Shown here: positions 57,257 through 64,000 of the stretch, piece by piece
Layout of the letters: every line of letters begins with the position of its first letter
Numbering within the stretch: the stretch's first letter is position 1
Assembly: GCA_003217735.2 (NCBI GenBank)
Contig: CP031585.1
Location: forward strand, 5,411,501 to 5,475,500
DNA: 64,000 nt
From: Marinibacterium anthonyi
Lineage (GTDB): Bacteria > Pseudomonadota > Alphaproteobacteria > Rhodobacterales > Rhodobacteraceae
Direction of reading: 5' to 3'
Made by a program: the position numbers and the translations under genes
The notes under the pieces: generated by a model
What the model saw: the letters and a program-made list of their open reading frames with translations, nothing else
Database searches by the model: none
Told to the model about the DNA's origin: nothing

Positions 57257-58200
57257 GTGCGGGCTCTCAGCCTTGGATCGACGGCGGCATAGGCCAGGTC
57301 GACCAGGAAGTTGATCACGATGACGGCCATGACCACCAGCATGACCACCGATTCCACCACGATCAGGTCGCGGGCGGTGATCGACTGAAAGATCAGGCGG
57401 CCGAGGCCGGGCAGGTAGAAGACCTGTTCGATGATGATGGTGCCCGCTACGAGGAACGAAAACTGCATGCCGATGATGGTCAGCACCGGGATCAGCGCGT
57501 TCCTGAGCGCGTGCCGCCACAGCGCCTGGCGCCTGGACAACCCCTTGGCCCGGGCGGTGCGCACGAAATCCTCGCCCAGAACGTCGATCAGCGCGGATCG
57601 CATGACGCGCGCCAGGATCGCGCCCTGCGGCAGGGCCAGGGCGATGGCGGGCAGGGTCAGGGCATGCAGCCCGGTCAGGATTCCCTTGTCCCAGCCCGGG
57701 AACCCCCCGGCGTTGAACCAGCGCAGGCGGATGGCGAAGATCAGCACCAGGAACATGGCGAACCAGAAATTCGGGATCGCCACGCCCAGCTGGGTGGCCC
57801 CCATGACGGCCGTATCCCCCGCGCGTCCCCGGCGCGAGGCAGCGTAGATCCCGGCGGGGAAGGCCACGACCAGCGACAGGATCAGCGCGTACAACGCCAG
57901 CGGCGCGGTCACCTGCAGCCGGTCGGCGACCATCTTCGCCACCGGCGTGCGATAGGTATACGAGGTGCCGAAATCCCCCGTCATCATGCCGCCGATCCAC
58001 GCGAAGTACCGTTCGACCCGGGGCTGGTCCAACCCCAGGTCGGCGCGCAGCGCGGCCACCGTGTCGGGCTGGGCGTTCATGCCCAGCATGTAGCTGGCCG
58101 GATCGCCGGGCACGACCTCGATCACGCAAAAGATCACGACCGAGGCAACGGCAAGGCTGACGACCAGCGAGGTCAGGCGTTTGAGGATATAGCGCAGCAT
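57253..58200 (-). CDS. Peptide-type ABC importer permease (DppB-like)
   Basis: A 315-residue permease, first gene of a six-gene operon (two permeases, double ATPase, GNAT, aldehyde dehydrogenase, EamA). MLRYILKRLTSLVVSLAVASVVIFCVIEVVPGDPA is the standard DppB N-terminus; EAA loop VRTARAKGLSRRQALWRHALRNALIPV lies near 225-251; C-terminus DLAYAAVDPRLR. Start at 58200 chosen for this N-terminus. The promoter must lie in the 124-nt divergent gap with the DUF3095 gene. A binding protein is expected in homologous systems but is missing here. Confidence 0.92.
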   Translation of the reverse strand: MLRYILKRLTSLVVSLAVASVVIFCVIEVVPGDPASYMLGMNAQPDTVAALRADLGLDQPRVERYFAWIGGMMTGDFGTSYTYRTPVAKMVADRLQVTAPLALYALILSLVVAFPAGIYAASRRGRAGDTAVMGATQLGVAIPNFWFAMFLVLIFAIRLRWFNAGGFPGWDKGILTGLHALTLPAIALALPQGAILARVMRSALIDVLGEDFVRTARAKGLSRRQALWRHALRNALIPVLTIIGMQFSFLVAGTIIIEQVFYLPGLGRLIFQSITARDLIVVESVVMLVVMAVIVINFLVDLAYAAVDPRLRART

Positions 58201-58324
58201 CGGCGGCAGGTTAGGTCCGGTCCCGGGGCCGGTCCAGAGGCAAAGGTTTTTCGACAACGTGACTTGCGCGACATGCCCCTGGACGGGCAGGAAGGGGAAC
58301 ACATCCCCCGAGCGAGGCCGCCCC

Positions 58325-59440
58325 ATGTCCGACCCGTTCTACGATACCCTGACGCCCGTGTCCGTCTTTGACGCGCTGACCCGCCCCGAGGTCTATGCGC
58401 CCCTGCCCGGCGACTGGTGGATCGGCGTGGCCGACATCGCCAATTCCACGCAGGCCATCGAACAGGGGGCCTACAAGACGGTGAACATGGTCGGCGCCGC
58501 GGTGATCTCGGCCCAGCGGAATGCGCATGGGGGCGAGGGGTTTCCCTTTGTCTTCGGCGGTGACGGGGCGTCCTTTGCGGTGCCGGACGCGGCGGCGGAT
58601 GCGTCGCGCGACGCGCTCAGGGCGGTACAGGCCTGGGCCAGGGACGCCTTTGGGCTTCACCTTCGGGCGGCGATGGTCCCGTTGGCCGGGATCCGCGCGG
58701 GCGGGCGGGATGTGCGCGTGGCGCGCTATTCGGTGACGCAGGCGGTGGATTACGCGATGTTTTCAGGCGGCGGCATGGCCTGGGCCGAGTCCGAGCTGAA
58801 GGCCGGCCGGATCGGGATGGAGCCGGCGGCGACAGGCGTGATGCCGGACCTGACGGGCCTGTCCTGCCGCTGGTCCAACATGAAGGCGCGGCACGGGCGG
58901 ATCGTGTCGCTGCTGGTCCTGCCCGAGGATAACGCCGATCCGGCCGCCTTTGCCGCGTTGTGCGGACGGGTGCTGGCGCTGACCTCGGCGCTGGACCGGG
59001 GTGGGCACCCGGTGCCGGAGGACGGGCCGCCGGTGGCCTGGCCGCCCCCCGGCACAGAGCTTGAGATGGCGGTCACCGGGCGCGGCCGGCTGGCGCTTCT
59101 GGCCGAGACCTTCATGATATGGGTGATCATGAAGACCGGCCGGGGCCCTTCGGGTTTCGACGTGGGGGAATACGTTCGCACCACGGCCCGCAACGCCGAT
59201 TTCCGCAAGTTCGACGACGGGCTGAAGATGACGCTGGATTGCGATGCCGCTACCGTGGCGGCGCTGAAGGCGATGCTGGACGATGCGTCGGGCGTGGCGC
59301 GCTATGGGCTGGAGGAGCAGGACGAGGCGATGATGACCTGTATCGTGCCCTCGGCTTTCGGGGACGATCATCTGCATTTCGTGGATGGCGCATCGGGCGG
59401 CTATACCCGGGCGGCGGCGCGGCTGAAGGGACGGGATTGA
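58325..59440 (+). CDS. DUF3095-family protein (nucleotide-cyclase-like fold)
   Basis: A 371-residue cytoplasmic protein: WWIGVADIANSTQAIEQGAYKTVNMVGAAVISA (about 32-65) resembles the first metal-binding strand of class III cyclases, and FVFGGDGASFAVPD (about 76-90) resembles the second GGD-like strand. DUF3095 proteins are cyclase-like but catalytic activity is unproven. Downstream MKMTLDCDAATVAALKAML is a conserved C-terminal block. The last bases (TGA at 59438-59440) are fused to the dispersed element and to the start of the next gene 5 nt later, so the pair is probably co-transcribed. Confidence 0.82.
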   Translation: MSDPFYDTLTPVSVFDALTRPEVYAPLPGDWWIGVADIANSTQAIEQGAYKTVNMVGAAVISAQRNAHGGEGFPFVFGGDGASFAVPDAAADASRDALRAVQAWARDAFGLHLRAAMVPLAGIRAGGRDVRVARYSVTQAVDYAMFSGGGMAWAESELKAGRIGMEPAATGVMPDLTGLSCRWSNMKARHGRIVSLLVLPEDNADPAAFAALCGRVLALTSALDRGGHPVPEDGPPVAWPPPGTELEMAVTGRGRLALLAETFMIWVIMKTGRGPSGFDVGEYVRTTARNADFRKFDDGLKMTLDCDAATVAALKAMLDDASGVARYGLEEQDEAMMTCIVPSAFGDDHLHFVDGASGGYTRAAARLKGRD

Positions 59441-59467
59441 GGTATTTGGACCAAGAAGAAGACAGGG
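59439..59467 (+). repeat. Dispersed intergenic element, copy C
   Basis: Twenty-nine nt beginning GAGGTATTTGGACC and continuing AAGAAGAAGACAGGG; 27 of 29 match copy A. It begins inside the DUF3095 stop codon and holds the TTG that starts the next gene. Confidence 0.8.
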
Positions 59468-60597
59468 GTTCGGCGCTGAAGCGGCCCCTGTTCATCGGGT
59501 CGGAGATCTATCGCCGGTCGAAGTATTCGGGCTGGCATCCCTTGCGGGTGCCCAGGGTGTCGATGGTGATCGACCTGAGCCGCGCGATGGGGTGGCTGCC
59601 GCGCGAGGTCTATCGGACGTCGCCGCGCGCCAAGCCGCACCTGCTGGAGGCCTGGCATGCGCCGGATTACGTGGCCGCGCTGCAACGGGTGGAGGCGACG
59701 CAGGCGGTGAGCGAGGAGGATCGGACGCGGTACGGGATCGGGACGGTGTCGAACCCGGTCTATCCCGAGATCTTTCGCCGGCCCGCGACGGCGGCGGGCG
59801 GATCGTTCCTGGCAGGGGAACTGCTGGCGCAGGGCGGGGTGGTCTATCATCCGGCCGGGGGGACGCATCACGGGATGCCGGCGCGGGCCAACGGGTTCTG
59901 TTTTCTCAACGATCCGGTGCTGGCGATGCTGTCGCTGCGCCATCATGGGGTCAGGCGGATCGTCTATGTGGATATCGATGCCCATCATTGCGACGGGGTC
60001 GAGGTGGGGTTTTCGGGCGATCCGGATTGCCTGATGATTTCGGTTCACGAGGAGGGGCTTTGGCCCCGGACCGGCGGGTTGGAGGAGACGGCGGGCGGTT
60101 CGGCGATCAACCTGCCGGTGCCCAGGGGGATGAACGATACCGAGATGGAGCTGATCCGGGAGGAGGTGATTCTGCCGGCGGTGGCGGGGTTCGGGCCGGA
60201 GGCGATCGTGCTGCAATGCGGGGCGGATGCCGTCGAGGAGGATCCGCTGTCGCATCTGAGCCTGTCGAACAATGCCCATTGGGGCGTGGTGAGGGGGCTG
60301 ATGGGGATGGCGCCCCGGCTGCTGGTGCTGGGCGGGGGCGGGTACAATCCGTGGTCGGTGGGGCGGCTGTGGACCGGGGTGTGGGCGACGCTGAATGCGA
60401 TCGAGATTCCGGACCGGCTGACGGAGGAGGCGGAGGCGGTGCAGAGGGGGTTGAGCTTTGAGGGGAACCGGCGTGGCAAGAACCCGCCCCGGCATTGGTT
60501 CACCACCTTGAAAGATACGCCCAGGGAGGGACCGGTCAGGGACGAGGTGCGCGAGCGGGTGCGGGTTCTGAAACGGCGGATCGGGGCCGGGGGATGA
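59446..60597 (+). CDS. Histone-deacetylase / acetylpolyamine-amidohydrolase family protein
   Basis: A 383-residue zinc deacetylase-fold protein. The family blocks are complete: YHPAGGTHHGMPARANGFCFLNDPVLAM with the His-His active-site pair (about 130-157), YVDIDAHHCDGVEVGF with the zinc ligands Asp and His (about 172-187), VLQCGADAVEEDPLSHLSLSN with the third zinc-site Asp region (about 245), and LLVLGGGGYNPWSVGRLW with the transition-state Tyr. It removes acyl groups from lysines or polyamines such as acetylspermidine. No ATG or GTG lies before LFIGSEIYRR; the TTG at 59446 within the repeat element is the likely start. Partner of the DUF3095 gene. Confidence 0.88.
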   Translation: MDQEEDRGSALKRPLFIGSEIYRRSKYSGWHPLRVPRVSMVIDLSRAMGWLPREVYRTSPRAKPHLLEAWHAPDYVAALQRVEATQAVSEEDRTRYGIGTVSNPVYPEIFRRPATAAGGSFLAGELLAQGGVVYHPAGGTHHGMPARANGFCFLNDPVLAMLSLRHHGVRRIVYVDIDAHHCDGVEVGFSGDPDCLMISVHEEGLWPRTGGLEETAGGSAINLPVPRGMNDTEMELIREEVILPAVAGFGPEAIVLQCGADAVEEDPLSHLSLSNNAHWGVVRGLMGMAPRLLVLGGGGYNPWSVGRLWTGVWATLNAIEIPDRLTEEAEAVQRGLSFEGNRRGKNPPRHWFTTLKDTPREGPVRDEVRERVRVLKRRIGAGG

Positions 60598-60601
60598 GAG
60601 G

Positions 60602-60619
60602 TGTCCCACGCGTGGGACA
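60602..60619. promoter_or_regulatory. 18-bp perfect palindrome
   Basis: TGTCCCACGCGTGGGACA reads the same on both strands and lies 5 nt after the deacetylase stop. It may be an operator for a dimeric regulator or a mobile-like intergenic palindrome. There is no T tract, so a simple terminator is less likely. Confidence 0.7.
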
Positions 60620-60695
60620 TGTGCCGGTCTTAGGAATATCAATGGGTTACAGCGGCGGATTTACCATTTGTTAGCGGATGGAGCCGTTGGGGTAG

Positions 60696-60716
60696 GATGG
60701 GTTGTTTCAACCCATC
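60696..60716 (+). repeat. REP-like hairpin
   Basis: GATGGGTTG (60696-60704), loop TTT, CAACCCATC (60708-60716): 9-bp perfect stem with a GGTAGG lead-in. It resembles the GTAGGNTGGG-type intergenic repeats of proteobacteria. The region 60598-60836 holds only this and the 18-bp palindrome, in a locally AT-richer stretch; no ORF is supported. Confidence 0.6.
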
Positions 60717-60836
60717 GTGCGCGGGCGGCGGAAATATTTGCGTGCCCGCGCCGTGGCGGGGGCCGGGCGTCTTGAAGGGCGGGGATGCGCACGCCAGTTA
60801 ACCGGCTCTGACCCCCTTGTGCCCGGAGCGCATGAC

Positions 60837-61829
60837 ATGACCGAAATCTGGATCCCGCTGCTGGGCGGCCTGGCCCTTCTGGTCCTGGGCGGAGACCTTC
60901 TGGTGCGGGGCGCCGTCCGCGTGGCGGAGCGGTTGGGCGTGTCGCCGCTGGTCATCGGGCTGACGCTGGTCGGCTTCGGGACGTCGATGCCGGAGCTGGT
61001 GACCTCGGTCCGGGCGGCGCTGGCCGGGTCGCCGGGCATCGCCTATGGCAATATCGTCGGATCCAACATCGCCAATATCCTGCTGATCGTCGGCGCCTCG
61101 GCCCTGCTGTTTCCCATCGCCGTCGCCGCATCGGCGCTGAAGCGTGACGCGGTGGTCATGCTGGCCGTCGCCGCGGGCTTCGCCGCGATCAGCCTGGTCA
61201 TGCCGATGGGCCGCGCGCTGGGCGCGGTGTTTGTCGGGGCGCTGGCGGTCTATGTCTTCATGGCCTTCCGGCAGGAGAAATCCGGCGCATCCGGCGTACC
61301 GGGCGCATCCGGCGCGCTGCAGGCGAAGGAAGCCGCGCTGGAGGCGGTCGATCCGGACCTGAAACCGGGCCTCCCCGGCGTCAACGGCATCATGGCGCCG
61401 CTTGCGATGTCCATCGCCGGGCTGATCTGCGTGCTGGCGGGGGGCGCGTTTCTGGTGGATGGGGCGGTGGCGCTGGCGCAGTCCCTTGCCATCCCGGAAA
61501 CGGTGATCGGGTTGACGGTGGTGGCCATCGGCACGTCGATGCCCGAGCTTGTGACCTCGGTCGCCGCCGCGCTGCGGCGGCAGGGGGATGTGGCGTTCGG
61601 CAATATCGTCGGGTCGAACATCTGCAACATCCTGGGGATCGGCGGCGTTACCGCGCTGATCGCGCCGTCGGACGTGCCGGCGCAGATCGTGACCTTTGAC
61701 AACCTGCTGATGGTCGCTGTTTCGGTTCTGTTGCTGTTCTTTGCCGCCACCGGGCTGCGGATCGCGCGCTGGGAAGGCGGCGTGCTGCTGGCGGGCTATG
61801 CCGGTTACCTGGCCGTCGTCTGGCCCTGA
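60837..61829 (+). CDS. Calcium/sodium antiporter (CaCA family, YrbG-like)
   Basis: A 330-residue inner-membrane exchanger with about ten helices and two alpha repeats that carry the ion site: GTSMPELVTSVRAALAGSPG plus GNIVGSNIANIL (about 50-85) and GTSMPELVTSVAAALRRQGD plus GNIVGSNICNIL (about 235-270). The Glu in each PELV is the ion ligand. A hydrophilic loop (about 145-180; QEKSGASGVPGASGALQAKE, with a short GASG repeat) links the halves. It likely expels Ca2+ using Na+ or H+. Start at 60837. Its 3' end overlaps the convergent methyltransferase gene by 25 bp. Confidence 0.93.
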   Translation: MTEIWIPLLGGLALLVLGGDLLVRGAVRVAERLGVSPLVIGLTLVGFGTSMPELVTSVRAALAGSPGIAYGNIVGSNIANILLIVGASALLFPIAVAASALKRDAVVMLAVAAGFAAISLVMPMGRALGAVFVGALAVYVFMAFRQEKSGASGVPGASGALQAKEAALEAVDPDLKPGLPGVNGIMAPLAMSIAGLICVLAGGAFLVDGAVALAQSLAIPETVIGLTVVAIGTSMPELVTSVAAALRRQGDVAFGNIVGSNICNILGIGGVTALIAPSDVPAQIVTFDNLLMVAVSVLLLFFAATGLRIARWEGGVLLAGYAGYLAVVWP

Positions 61830-62488
61830 GCGGGGCGGGCGACATACAGCACCTGGCCCCGGGGCAGCATGACGTCGCTGCGCGACAGGTCCCAGCCGGT
61901 CATCCGGGCCATGTGATCCACGTCGTCGGGCAGCACGTGGTAGGGCGGGCGGATGTCGTGGGTGACCACGCCGTCGGGCTGGCGGTAGGCGGTCGCGGCG
62001 GTCGCGGCGTCGGGAGCAAGGAAGACGGTGAACAGCAGCGTTTCCAGATGGTTGAAGCGGCGCAGGTTGGTCAGCGCGCGACGCATGTGCGCCATCGGAA
62101 GGTGCGGGAAGACGGCAAAGGCGATGGCGTGGGTGATCGTGTCGGGGATGCCGGGGAAGTCGAACCGGGGGTCTTCGACCAGCTGGCGGAGATCGAGGCG
62201 CGAGGCATCGGCCAGTTCGGTCCGGTGCCCGGCCAGCAGCAGCGCGCGGGCGGCGTCGGTGGCCCAGTAATGGCCCGGATCAAGGTAGGGCACCGCCTTG
62301 CAGCCCAGCCGCAGCGACCCGGCGCCGATGTCCAGCAGGTGGTGGTGCGGCAACAGCCCGGCGCCCTGCAGGATCTGCATCTGGATGCGGCCGGTTTCCT
62401 CCCACCGTCCGCCGACGATGTCGCGATGACGGCCCGCCGCGATGGCGTCGTCGTAGAAACCGGCTTTCTCGTAGGGGTTGGAGGTCAT
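61805..62488 (-). CDS. SAM-dependent methyltransferase (class I)
   Basis: A 227-residue class I methyltransferase. Motif I LLDIGAGSLRLGCKAVPYLDPGHYWATDA (about 50-78) includes the SAM-binding GAGS loop; the N-terminal YEKAGFYDDAIAAGRHRDIVGGRWEETGRIQMQIL resembles a lid helix. FPHLPMAHMRRALTNLRR and PPYHVLPDDVDHMARMTGW complete the domain. Substrate unknown. The ATG at 62488 is chosen over a TTG 17 codons upstream because it gives a compact N-terminus. Convergent overlap with the exchanger gene. Confidence 0.8.
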   Translation of the reverse strand: MTSNPYEKAGFYDDAIAAGRHRDIVGGRWEETGRIQMQILQGAGLLPHHHLLDIGAGSLRLGCKAVPYLDPGHYWATDAARALLLAGHRTELADASRLDLRQLVEDPRFDFPGIPDTITHAIAFAVFPHLPMAHMRRALTNLRRFNHLETLLFTVFLAPDAATAATAYRQPDGVVTHDIRPPYHVLPDDVDHMARMTGWDLSRSDVMLPRGQVLYVARPAQGQTTAR

Positions 62489-62540
62489 GTCGCGGCTTTC
62501 GATCTGGGATGCGCCCAATGGGCCGGGGGGACGCCCCAAG

Positions 62541-62864
62541 TCAACCGGGCCCGCGCAGGCGCAGGTAGCTGTCGGCCAGCGCCAGCACGTCGCGGGGAAA
62601 GGCGGCGTCGTCCCGTGGCGCGATGGCTGCCGGGGCCAGGCCCGGATCCTTGCGGGCGTTCAGCATGGCGCCGATCCGGGTTTTGCGGTCAAGGACAAGG
62701 CGCAGCAGCGCGCGCCGGCCTTCGCCCGGCAGTTCCGCGAGGTGGGCGCGCCGGTCCGGCGCATCGGCCGTGACCAGCTGCGCGGCCTGCTTGAAGACCG
62801 GCGGGGTCTGTCCGCTGCCCAGCATCATGGCGATGTCGCCGCGCAGCTGGTCGGGGATGGTGGC
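62541..62864 (-). pseudogene. 5'-truncated gene remnant, C-terminal ~108 codons
   Basis: A minus-strand stretch with strong G/C third positions encodes (A)RATIPDQLRGDIAMMLGSG ... ALADSYLRLRGPG and a TGA at 62543. The protein-like sequence stops making sense upstream of about 62870, where the opposite strand encodes the end of an SDR. The only internal start (ATG at 62828, giving 95 residues) has no ribosome site. I do not recognise the family. Either a remnant cut by rearrangement or a short orphan gene. Confidence 0.5.
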
Positions 62865-63053
62865 ACGCGCCTGTTCGCCAACCCGAATTCGGCGCGGGTG
62901 GTGGCCGGGGACGGCTATGCGGCGATGATGCGGGGCGATCTGGACGCCTTTGGCGGCATGCGGTTCAAGCGGCGGCTGCAGCAGGTGATCGTGGGGCTTT
63001 TGCCCAGGCGGATGGCGCTGCGGCTGATCCGGCAGGCCCAGGAAACCGCCTGA
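62865..63053 (+). pseudogene. 5'-truncated SDR-family oxidoreductase, C-terminal 62 codons
   Basis: The plus strand encodes TRLFANPNSARVVAGDGYAAMMRGDLDAFGG followed by MRFKRRLQQVIVGLLPRRMALRLIRQAQETA and a TGA at 63051. This is the C-terminal tail typical of short-chain dehydrogenases of the DltE/YqjQ type (GYxAMMxG ... LPRR). The Rossmann fold and YxxxK catalytic part are absent upstream, where the DNA codes on the other strand instead. The two remnants meet head to head near 62870, next to a GAATTC. Confidence 0.6.
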
Positions 63054-63290
63054 GCCGCGCGCGCACGGGTGGGAACCGGCCATGCGGTAGCCATATGGGT
63101 GCCATGTGGGGCGTCGCGGGGCCTTGCATCCGACGCGCGTTGGGGCTTTGGTCTGGGCGTCGCCACCGCCCAACGGCAGAACCATTGACCGCCAGCACCC
63201 GACCCGAGACCGATCCCCGGATCGCATGCCCTTTCGGGCAGGCCGTGGCTTCGCGCGGGTATGGGATTGGTCTGGGGCGGGGATGAGCGC
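63054..63290 (+). other. Non-coding stretch before trkH
   Basis: About 237 nt without a supported gene. It contains a small hairpin TGCCC/GGGCA (63228-63241, loop TTTC). The codon pattern is weak in all frames. It presumably holds the trkH promoter; GGGGATGAGCGC directly before the trkH ATG can act as ribosome site. Confidence 0.4.
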
Positions 63291-64000
63291 ATGACTTTCA
63301 TCATCTTCGTCAATGGGCTGATCCTGATCTTCTTCGCCGTGCTGATGGGGATCGACGCGCTGATCTTTCCCGATACGGCCGAGGTGTTCGGCTTTGCCGC
63401 CCTGCTGACGGGGGCCTTCGGCGCCATGCTGAGCGTGGTGACGGCCTCGTCCTCGTACCGGGGGATCCGGCAATTGCATGCGTTTCTTCTGACCTCGTCG
63501 GTCTGGCTGGTCGCGGGGATGGTCGGGGCGGTGCCACTGTGGATGTGGAACCTGCCGCTGACCGACGCGCTGTTCGAGGCGATGTCGGGGATCACCACCA
63601 CCGGGTCCACGGTGATGAGCGGGTTGGATACGACGCCGCGCGGGGTGATCTTTTGGCGGGCGCTGCTGCAGGCGGTGGGCGGCGTGGGGTTCATCGTGAC
63701 GGGGATTGCCCTGCTGCCGATCCTGAAGGTGGGCGGCATGCAGCTGTTTCGCACGGAAAGTTCCGACAAGGGAGAAAAGGAGCTGCGCAATGCCGCCGTC
63801 TTCGCCTCGGCCACGCTGCAGGTCTATGTCGGGCTGATCGGGGTCTGCGCGGTGGTCTACCTGGCCGGGGGAATGGGGCCGTTCGATGCGATCACCCATG
63901 CGATGACGACGCTGTCGACGGGGGGATATTCCGGCTACGACGCGTCCTTCGGGCATTTCCAAAGCCCGTTCCTGCAATGGGCGGGGACGTTTTTCATGCT
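63291..64000 (+). CDS. trkH: TrkH-family potassium uptake protein, partial at right edge
   Basis: The first 236 codons of a Trk potassium translocation subunit; the reading frame is open to the window end. It begins MTFIIFVNGLILIFFAVLMGIDALIFPD with a membrane helix, then ASSSYRGIRQLHAFLLTSSVWLVAGMVGAVPLWMWNLPLTDALFEAMSGITTTGSTVMSG, in which TTTGST is the first selectivity-filter loop. The next loop THAMTTLSTGGYS is the second filter. The family has four such repeats, so roughly half the protein is missing. It would work with a TrkA regulator outside the window. Confidence 0.93.
   Translation, partial: MTFIIFVNGLILIFFAVLMGIDALIFPDTAEVFGFAALLTGAFGAMLSVVTASSSYRGIRQLHAFLLTSSVWLVAGMVGAVPLWMWNLPLTDALFEAMSGITTTGSTVMSGLDTTPRGVIFWRALLQAVGGVGFIVTGIALLPILKVGGMQLFRTESSDKGEKELRNAAVFASATLQVYVGLIGVCAVVYLAGGMGPFDAITHAMTTLSTGGYSGYDASFGHFQSPFLQWAGTFFM

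Noticed and set aside
62883-62888. GAATTC near the remnant junction taken as proof of a cloning chimera
   Set aside because: A single restriction site can occur by chance, and flanking composition is uniform; it is mentioned only as something to check.
62541-63977. Minus-strand open frame of 478 codons at the right end
   Set aside because: Upstream of about 62870 it is antisense to the SDR tail and to trkH; only its last 108 codons look coding, so only these were kept.

Overview
The window is chromosomal DNA from a high-GC alphaproteobacterium, most likely a member of the Rhodobacteraceae (Roseobacter group). This rests on gene content and protein style, codons that overwhelmingly end in G or C, and tight operons with ATGA stop-start overlaps. 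I see no rRNA, CRISPR array, prophage, insertion sequence or plasmid replication gene. About 50 complete genes, one tRNA, one pair of gene remnants and one gene cut by the right edge are described. Names come from reading motifs, not from database searches.

Layout. 1-10 kb: an AbrB-type membrane protein, formyltetrahydrofolate deformylase (purU), an OmpA-family protein, a zinc alcohol dehydrogenase, and a 1575-residue repeat protein with RTX, VCBS, cadherin-like and FG-GAP modules. 10.3-16.8 kb: a DeoR regulator followed by a complete UgpABCE/MalFGK-like ABC importer, a GpdQ-like metallophosphodiesterase and an inositol-monophosphatase-like enzyme, a plausible phosphodiester scavenging operon. 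16.9-19 kb: tRNA-Leu(CAG) with its own promoter and terminator, an NDUFA9-like protein, and uppP. 19.2-27.3 kb: gltD and gltB separated by a GFA-type zinc protein and two tandem paralogous alpha/beta-hydrolase-like genes. 27.4-34 kb: mtgA, a redox and repair group (GST, exported glutathione peroxidase, msrB, msrA), queG, an ETHE1/Blh-like MBL protein, an EamA transporter and an HU protein.

34.3-44.3 kb: an ade-amn operon (AMP to adenine to hypoxanthine), a VOC protein, and a five-gene CoA-thioester cluster (class II aldolase, acyl-CoA dehydrogenase, NDP-forming acyl-CoA synthetase, DJ-1/PfpI protein, CaiD-like hydratase), then a DUF302 protein. 44.3-54.4 kb: an unrecognised secreted cysteine-rich protein, trhO, a phosphotransferase, pncA - hybrid histidine kinase - pncB (NAD salvage), a second EamA transporter and an aldehyde dehydrogenase. 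54.4-58.2 kb: a peptide-type ABC importer (two permeases and one double ATPase) that shares its operon with a GNAT and the aldehyde dehydrogenase but has no binding protein in view. 58.3-64 kb: a DUF3095 protein, a histone-deacetylase-family protein, a Ca2+/Na+ exchanger, a methyltransferase, a head-to-head junction of two 5'-truncated genes, and the first 236 codons of trkH.

The most unusual signals outside genes are a dispersed intergenic element (core TATTTGG..CCAAGAAGAAG, three copies), two of which appear to supply the TTG start of the next gene; two mutually exclusive 12-bp hairpins before purU; an 18-bp perfect palindrome at 60602; and several loci with short tandem repeats of 11-15 bp.
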